The notes under the pieces were generated by a model. That model saw only the letters and a list, made by a program, of their open reading frames with translations, was not told the origin of the DNA and made no database searches. Below, piece by piece: positions 57,525-64,000 of a DNA stretch of 64,000 nt. Where the stretch lies: assembly GCA_027943335.1 (NCBI GenBank), contig BSBK01001871.1, forward strand, positions 2,028,501 through 2,092,500. The letters are read 5' to 3'. Source of the stretch: Chamaecyparis obtusa. Its lineage: Eukaryota; Streptophyta; Pinopsida; Cupressales; Cupressaceae. Positions within the stretch are counted from its first letter, which is position 1. Each line of letters opens with the position of its first letter. The position numbers and the translations under genes were made by a program.

Positions 57525-59915
57525 TCAATTCCCATAATGAAAATCAATTCTCAGGTACTTGTACTCTTCCACAATCTCTAAAGGGATGTCCTCAAAAATA
57601 AAAGTGTGATGTTGTCTTTTCTTTTTCAAAGAAAAGATCATGATTTTAGTCTTAGAGGCATTAACTTGCATCTCTACCTCCTGACAAAAAAACTCCAAAT
57701 TTCTCAAATGCTCTCTCAACCATTGAGTGGACTTTCCAATAAGAATAAGGTCATCAGCATACAAAAGCAACCTCACCACATAACCTGGCAAATGTATGCC
57801 ATCCCCATTGGCCTTGTTTAACCATTCTTCCAATTTATCGATGTAGAGACCAAACAAAGTAGGGGATAAAGGGCACCCTTGTTTGACACCTATGTCACTC
57901 CCAAAGCATTCAGACATGCCCTCCTTAGTTCTGATTTTGGCTCTAACCTGTTCATACAACTTATAAACTGCAGCCCTTAACTCCAAAGGGACCTCTAATT
58001 CTTCCATTCTATGCCACAACTTATCCCTAGGAACATTTTCAAAAGCCTTCTTAAAGTCCACGAAACAGAAAAAAGGTTCTCCTGCCTACTTTTCCCACAC
58101 TTTTTTAATGAAATGTTTTAGAGTGGTGCAATGATCAACAGTAGAATGCTTTGGTATGAATTGTGCCCGTCCCTTTGCTCTTCTCTATTCTTTTTCTCCC
58201 CAATCGGTGATTCTATGCTCTAGCATACTCCCAAAGAGTTTTCCAAGAAGGGGATTCACCATAATGGTACGATAATTGGAGGGATTGTTGATGTCACCAC
58301 TCTTCTGAAGAGGAATGACCACATTGGTAGTCCACTCAATAGGGAAGCTGCCCTATGTAACCCTGTTGAAGATGTCCTTGATGTGTGGAGTCAAGAGTTC
58401 CACTCCCCACTTTAAAAATTCCGCTTGCAAACCATCAATATCTTTTGCCTTACCATTTGCTAGCTTTTTTATACCCAGTTTGATGTCCTCAATAGAAAAT
58501 AATTCAGCTGAAGTATTAATTATAGGTGGGCTATCCTCCCCATTTGGCCTTTCATATAATAGCTTTGCATATTCCAACCATTGAATATTTGTGATGTTAT
58601 TTTCTACTTGTTTTCTCTTCTGTTGCAACTCTCCCCAAAAACCCTTAGGGTTATGTTTCCCTAAAGAGATTAACTCTTTCGTTCGAGCAGTCACATAACT
58701 CTCCTTTTGGGATTTTATCAACTATGTGTATGCGTAAGTATTTTTTTTGCTAGATTCCGCCTCTTTAAGAGATCTCTTCACCGCCTTGCATACTTCGTCA
58801 TACCAAGGGTTAGCTGGAAATATGTTTGAGATGCCCCTCATTGGTCTAGATCTCTTACACTCCCTTAAGGCACTATGAATTATTGGAATCAGCACACTGC
58901 TGCTCAAATGTTCACACTCACCATTGTTGTCCTTGGGATCAGCGTTGTCTCTAATCAATTGGAGCTGCTGATTAAGAACAACATAAAATAGTTCATGATT
59001 CTCTTGATCTATAAGAATTTTACCCTGTTTATGACCTTTTGTACTAGTGCCTTGGTTCTGCCCACTTTGCAGCCCCCTTGTATTAACACCATATTTGATA
59101 AAAAGGGGCATATGATCAGAATTTAACTCCATAGGGCAACGTTCAATCCTGAAATCCGTCAACTTGGGAATGGATGTTTGAAAGCATATCACATAATCCA
59201 CGACGCTTTGTCCATTGTACGTTTTACAACTGATGCCATTTGATCTTGGCCAATACTTCATGCCATTGCATATAACCGAATCATGGAGACTACAAAGACC
59301 CAACAATTCGGTTCTGAAATGCGAAACACTTCCCTTCTCATCCTGTGAAGTCCTTTTACCAAAGTTATCTTCACTCTCCTCTAGCTGCATGGGATTTCTG
59401 TCCTCTGTCATATAGCTGCCCAACTAAATAGGTTGATTACTTTCTGTCCTAGCATTAAAATCCCCAATTAAGATTGTGTCTCCTATAGAGTTGAAAGTGG
59501 AAATATCTTCCTTTAAAGCTGCATACAGATCTTCATTGTCAAGATTTCTTTTCTTGTAAAACCTTGAACTTTTAGGTGCGAAGTAGTGAGTAGCCAGCCA
59601 CGTAACCATCCTGCACTCTTCAATTTTTAGCCATATAAATTGTTTATTTGGGTCTTCTTTCTCCACTTTTATGATTTTGTTCGATGTTTCCTTTATTAGT
59701 ATTGTTATTCCTCCGTGTCCTTTACCTATTTCCGTCTCTGGATTCAATATAGAGATTTTATTGTATCCTTCAAATTCTGGGATTCTACACCCTTCATGCT
59801 CATGCGTTTCTATTGAAAAAATAATGTCTTGTCCTTCGGCTATGGGCCCCAACCCTAGTCCTCTTCTCCACGAGTATCTTCTACAATTCCAACTTACCGT
59901 GTTTAGATACTCTCA
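57525..59915 (-). pseudogene. LINE ORF2: endonuclease and reverse transcriptase
   Basis: Minus-strand ORF2 in a single frame broken mainly by point stops. Endonuclease (about 59915-59050): SWNCRRY, IFSIETHEHEGC, ILIGDFNARTES and LNSDHMPLF, the L1/AP-type EN landmarks. RT (about 58450-57560): LANGKAKDIDGLQAEFLKWG, FVDFKKAFENVPRDKLWHRM, IGVKQGCPLSPTLFGLYIDK and LLYADDLILI (YADD codons 57750-57761). Stops include those at 59424, 58722 and 58353 and two more between 58060 and 58200. EN would nick target DNA and RT would copy LINE RNA there. The copy is dead but well preserved. Confidence 0.88.
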
Positions 59916-59935
59916 TGGGGCCCGGAATCCCTATT

Positions 59936-61283
59936 CTAGTGTGTTGGTCTATCAACAATTTGTGCTTTACCATTCTTCATCCATGCCCACTTTCTTGCGT
60001 CTCTCGCTGATTTTACTTTCTCCCATTCTTTCCTCCTCTCTTCTTGCTGTGTGAGTGTTAAATCCTCATCCAAGTAGCTATGAGTACCTCTAAGCAGCCC
60101 CATGTTCTTCAAAATTGCAGTCTTGTCTTCTATGTTGCCGAAAGTAACTCTCATATGTCTATCTTTCCCAACTCCCATACTCTTACCAATCCTTTTTGCT
60201 TGACGTATATTTCCTGTCCATTTCAGCTTGTCTTTGAGAAAGTCTCGTGCTAGAATATTTGTTTTTTGACTCTCCATAGTCCTTTAGTCCTTTGATAATA
60301 GTATTTACTGCCTTCTCCTGTTTGTCTTTTTCCTCTCTTATTTGCTTCTTTATTTGCATCTCGATGATTTCTTTTTGCTCCAATGTCGGTTCATTTACCA
60401 TTTGGGCCCAAGACTTGGCCTCTTTTATCTTCTCCTTTAACTCGTTTTCCCTCATTACCATGTTTGCCATTGCTATCTGAAACTCTTCTAGTTGTACTGT
60501 TGTGGTTGTTTTCATTGGTTCAAGGCTGCTATTTTCTGTTGCTTTCTCATAATCCATATCTTGCTTTAGGCTGACTAACTCTTGCTGTCCTCTCTTAATG
60601 CTGATCTGAAGCTCTTTTAGCCATTTGTTTTCACTCTCAAGTTTCCAACTAGCTACTGTGACCACGTGTAACTTGTCACTTTCTTGCTGCCCCTTTGCCT
60701 CCAAAATTTCGAGTCTCTTTTTCAAGTCCATAAGGTCACTTACATACAACTCTGATGACCAAAGCAAAGGGGAGGAAGAGGGGTTGTGTGTATCTTTATT
60801 GTTTGGTGATCCCCCCTCTCCACCTTCTTTTTCCACCTCAATGTTTTCGATGTGAGTCTCTGTCCTATTATCTTTGATTCCTCTTTGAGCTGCCTTTGAT
60901 TCCTTATTTGCATGGTTCCTTGAATCATCTATCAATAGGTTGTTGTTAGCTGCCTTCAGAAATATCATGACGAGCCTTTTTTTCTGCAGATGTTTCCTCT
61001 TCCGAACTTGTCTCCGCTTTAGAATCCCCAAATATTGTTTTTCGTTCACAAACATGAACTTATTATTTGTGTTGCCTGCTCCCCCCTAGAGAACCTCTGA
61101 TAGGAGGGACTGCCACTTTGGACCATACCATGTTTGTACTCCTGTTGGTTGAAGGCTACCTGGAGCCCATTGTACCAACCCTAGGTTATCCGGGTGATGG
61201 TTTATGCTTAGAATTTGACCACCAGTAGACCCTTGGGCCTCTGTCTTATAACTGTCTAATCCCAAATCCTGGAGTTTGGGCAT
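59936..61283 (-). pseudogene. LINE ORF1 with a long coiled coil
   Basis: The minus-strand frame starts MPKLQDLGLDSYKTE at 61283. A TAG at 61086 (where TGG would fit) is followed in the same frame by about 290 codons to 60183. The middle is heptad-rich and charged (LMDLKKRLEILEAKGQQESD, ENELKEKIKEAKSW, KKQIREEKDKQEKAVN). A one-base slip in an A-run near 60275 leads to a second frame (60277-59936) with LARDFLKDKLKWTGNIRQAK, HMRVTFGNIEDKTAILKN and EERRKEWEKVKSARDARKWA, which resembles the RRM-like/C-terminal part of L1 ORF1 proteins. No CCHC knuckle was seen, although many plant L1 ORF1 proteins have one. ORF1p binds LINE RNA. Confidence 0.72.
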
Positions 61284-61690
61284 GGTTGTAGATAACAGCT
61301 TAGAACCTGAGAGTCCATGGCTCAGTTTGTTTTATTTGAGACCTCAGGTTGTTGGTTTGCAGGTTTGATATGTTTGTTAAATCTTGTTTTGCAGATTTGA
61401 GGTTTTAAAGATCTCGGTTTGCCATTTTCCATCGATCTATTTAATTAGAAAGCCTAGAGAAAAACATTGCACAAGAGACAAGAGGGGAGAAGGTGGGGCA
61501 GACCTGTTCCCGCAGACCGCTGGACCCACAGAGAAGAAAAAAGTTTAACCCTGTCTGTTGTTCCTCGTCATTTTTTGCTCCCATTGTCTGGTCCACCAGG
61601 ATATTAAATCTTATCCTCGTCCATTGTAGCTCAAACCCTGTGTTTTCTGTCACTCCAAACTATGACTCTGGGTCGTGCCTTTGAAGCTGA

Positions 61691-62452
61691 TGACTGTGCA
61701 AGACCAAATTATGTGGCACAAGTAAACACATGTCTAAAGAGCATTATACGAATGGTAAGGATTCGGGAGAAACAGCCCTAAAGACAAATTTCACACTGCC
61801 AAAAGGATGAAAATGAATGTATCATGGGGAGGTGGGGTATATGACAGTGAGAGGAGAGCAAGTACACGCAGAGCTGTAGTGGAGATGCAAGTAAATGTGG
61901 GCTACTTGCACAAAAGTGATCTCACAACCTACAACAAAAAGAGGGAAGGAAATGGGTCAATTGGGCGTATGTGGAAACCTTAACAACAAAGTTGCACTCA
62001 CAGGCTACAACAACAATGTGTGAAAACCACTTCTTCAATGTCCACAGCCCACCAAGCCACTTTCTTCTTCCTCGACTAATCTCCATTCCTTACCAAGTCT
62101 CATACTTTTTATTTATATATTGCCTTTTAGGAGTGGTTTGCAAACCATCACATTCTTCCTTAAAGGTTTCCTTTAATTATTATTTAATAAGTACAGTTAT
62201 CCTTTCCTCTTAATTTTTTTTTCATAAATATTCTTTGTGGTTCTCTGTTTTAACCTAAGTATTATATTAGTTTATAATTTTTCTATCCGCCTTTAATGCG
62301 AAAGGTTTATTTCATAATTTCTTTGCACTGTGGGGAAAATCTCCCGTAACACACTGATATCATTTGCTCTGGAGCTTGGTGTTGGGGCTTGACATTTTTA
62401 ATATTAGCAGTGTTGTTGGCGGTACCAGTAACTTTCTGCATTTGATTTACAG
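61691..62452. other. End of the 24-kb intron
   Basis: Nothing recognisable beyond AT-rich sequence; a T-rich tract lies at 62212-62222. The acceptor tttgatttacag ends at 62452. Confidence 0.6.
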
Positions 62453-62671
62453 GAAGTGCCACTCAATGTTGTTTGTGAACATTTCGAAGTTCCAAGAGGC
62501 ATGATCCAAGCTTTGCAAGAAAGTGCTGGCAGATTTGCATCCATGATCACTGCTTTTTGTGAGAGGCTTGGTTGGCATGATCTAGAAGGTTTGGTTTCAA
62601 AATTTCAGAATCGTGTCTCTTTTGGAGTAAGAGCAGAGATCGCAGAACTTACTTCAATTCCATTTGTGAAG
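62453..62671 (+). CDS. TEB: TEBICHI exon (helical/ratchet domain)
   Basis: The 73-codon exon starts [20 protein letters not shown] after the acceptor ttacag. It includes [20 protein letters not shown] and [20 protein letters not shown], and ends at donor GTATGT (62672). It joins in phase 0 to the exon ending at 38299. The sequence matches the POLQ family segment with the pattern '[19 protein letters not shown]', followed by 'F..RV.FGV..E...L', typical of the helical domain that guides DNA out of the helicase. Introns before and after are 24,153 bp and 179 bp. No disabling change was seen. Confidence 0.9.
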
Positions 62672-62850
62672 GTATGTCTCAGATGTCCTACTCATTTATT
62701 ATATGAAAATCAATTGCTGATAAGTCCTATTTTAAAATATTGACTGAATCTGTCTTGGACAGTGTTGGAGTTCAATATTATGTTACGAGTCCATAGCATG
62801 TTACAATTGTAGACAAATAAGAACAACTTTCATTTTTGATGCTTTTACAG

Positions 62851-62968
62851 GCTGCTCGTGCTAGAGCCCTTTACAAGGCTGGCTTGCGTACTGCTCAAGC
62901 AGTTGCAGAAGCTTCCATCTTGGAACTTGTAAAGGCACTTTTTGAAGCTTCATCATGGGCAGCTCAAG
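62851..62968 (+). CDS. TEB: TEBICHI exon (helix-hairpin-helix-like segment), last in window
   Basis: The exon has 39 codons plus one base and starts [20 protein letters not shown] after the acceptor ttacag; the donor is GTAAAT at 62969 (phase 1). The pattern 'ARALY.AG..T...VA.A' is the helix-hairpin-helix-like tail of Ski2/POLQ helicases. The next exon, which should continue after 'SSWAAQ', was not found in the remaining 1,032 bases. The polymerase half must lie further downstream, after another intron that starts here. Confidence 0.87.
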
Positions 62969-63855
62969 GTAAATTCACTTGTCAAACTTGATCATATCAA
63001 TTGTACACTGTCGTATGTTGGTTTCAATGTTGATAAATTAATATTGTGAACTGGTTTATTTGTGAGTTCTTTGTTTTCATATTGTTATTATGTGTTGCCT
63101 TCATTTGAATGCTATCAGATTATAATGGTTTCTAATATGCAAGTTAACAAAAGAAATTTTGTTTCTCTGTATGCTTTTTCACCAGGTTTATTCTTTATAC
63201 TTGGAAACCATTTCCTCCGGGCTATTCTTAGGTTTTAATACACTTTTAATCCTCAACTAAACAATGTTCATGGACTTTTTGAATTTACAAATGCTTTGTG
63301 TTGCCTCCTTATGTAGTTTACTGTTGAAAACCAAGTGTAGTGATGTGATATTTGTTACAACTGAGCTGTTAGAAGTTTTCCCTGATTTTAGGTTATTTGA
63401 TTGTCTATGTTATATTTTAATACATATGCAGAATCTGGTAGTCTCCTATACTTTCCTCCAATGTGTCTATTTGTTTTTGGTTGGTAATAATAGTATTTTA
63501 TTGATATGAAGATCAATTGCATAGCTTGAGCATCAAAATGTGCTTAGATAATCAGTTCTAAACCATTTTTCTAGGGACTTCATCCAGCTTCAGCTTACAA
63601 ACAAACATAAGATCCTACTACGGGATATTCACTTTCAGCAACCCACCACTATCCCTATTTCAAACATTTACATCAAACCCAGCCCTCCATAACCATTACC
63701 ATACAACCATCTGTTAATAGACATAAAAGCATACTATAAACCTTGTAAACCTTATAAAAACAAAACCCAGCTTAGCTAGCCACTTTGATCACTTAACCTA
63801 CTTAAGCAGACTGCTATAAATCCTTACATTTGTACAGTTCCAAGCCAAAAAAGCT
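62969..63855. other. Intron following the last exon in the window
   Basis: AT-rich sequence with no recognisable TEBICHI exon. From about 63560 the minus strand looks like a 3' untranslated region belonging to the open frame at 63856-64000, but no other evidence supports that. Confidence 0.5.
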
Positions 63856-64000
63856 TTAACTAACTACAATTTCCACAATTCCCTGAACAAAAACTCTGTC
63901 TTTACGGTTCCCAGACCTGGCTTTTACCTCTTTTTGCTCTTGCTGCCTTCCGAGCTTTGCAGTCTTCTCGGCACCCCTTGTGGAAAAGCTAGTGCCAGCT
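63856..64000 (-). other. Partial minus-strand open frame, cut by the window end
   Basis: An open frame of 47 codons enters from the right edge on the minus strand and ends at a TAA (63856-63858). It reads SFSTRGAEKTAKLGRQQEQK, then KARSGNRKDRVFVQG: charged, Lys/Arg/Gln-rich. The family is not recognised. It may be the end of a transposon or retrocopy in the intron, or chance. Confidence 0.25.

Larger units (their letters stand above)
55010..61690 (-). mobile_element. L1-type LINE, split by an unclassified insertion
   Basis: Minus-strand non-LTR element with a 5' leader (about 61290-61690), ORF1 (59936-61283), ORF2 endonuclease and RT (57525 to about 59915) and the ORF2 C-terminal part (55030-55760). 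About 1.7 kb of unrelated sequence (55775-57520) lies between RT and the C-terminal part. No poly-A tail or target duplication was identified, so both ends are approximate. Confidence 0.82.

Noticed and set aside
63856..64000. Minus-strand open frame as a microtubule-binding TPX2/WVD2-like protein end
   Set aside because: Similarity is only to general Lys/Glu/Gln composition and the frame is cut by the window edge.

Overview
The window is plant nuclear DNA, most likely from a gymnosperm and probably a conifer. The sequence shows one host gene whose short, phase-conserved exons are separated by introns of about 37 kb and 24 kb. Those introns are packed with nested Copia, Gypsy-type, LINE and hAT elements and with solo LTRs. 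The species cannot be read from the sequence.

Host gene (+ strand): six exons (98-310, 496-846, 962-1114, 38072-38299, 62453-62671, 62851-62968) encode about 427 continuous residues of a POLQ-type helicase-polymerase, the plant TEBICHI protein. They run from helicase motifs V/VI through the region after the helicase core. All introns are phase 0 except the last donor (phase 1). The N-terminal ATPase lobe lies upstream of the window and the polymerase domain downstream.

Intron 1115-38071 is a Russian doll. The outermost layer is an old minus-strand Copia (about 3789-37759; primer site, RT and RNase H remnants visible). Inside it is a minus-strand LTR element, 5075-32626 (target duplication CCCTC), about 9.4 kb once later insertions are removed. 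It has no recognisable reverse transcriptase or integrase but carries a decayed Pro/Gln-rich frame, so it is a LARD-like non-autonomous element. Four elements sit inside it: a Gag-protease-only LTR element (5860-10411, itself holding a solo LTR at 9330-10073); Copia-1 (13684-20905, holding a solo LTR at 18462-19943); Copia-2 (22678-27779, identical 158-bp LTRs); and a small hAT derivative (28417-29628). Exact target-site duplications support the two Copias, the Gag-protease element, both nested solo LTRs and the hAT. Another solo LTR (34660-36123) interrupts the outer Copia.

Intron 38300-62452 holds a locally duplicated AT-rich segment; a candidate solo LTR (40142-41008); a degenerate minus-strand Copia (about 44560-52970) split by a solo LTR (45927-47789) and by a hAT transposon (48684 to about 52101, itself split by a solo LTR at 50754-52065); a repeat block with internal duplications; a frameshifted fragment of a class II formin PTEN-like domain (54165-54707); and a minus-strand L1-type LINE (about 55010-61690).

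No bacterial features, CRISPR arrays, tRNA or rRNA genes were seen. The only gene likely to be functional is the TEBICHI gene. Most nonsense codons that I examined in the transposon frames fit C-to-T change at CAG, CGA or TGG codons, as expected for long-methylated DNA.
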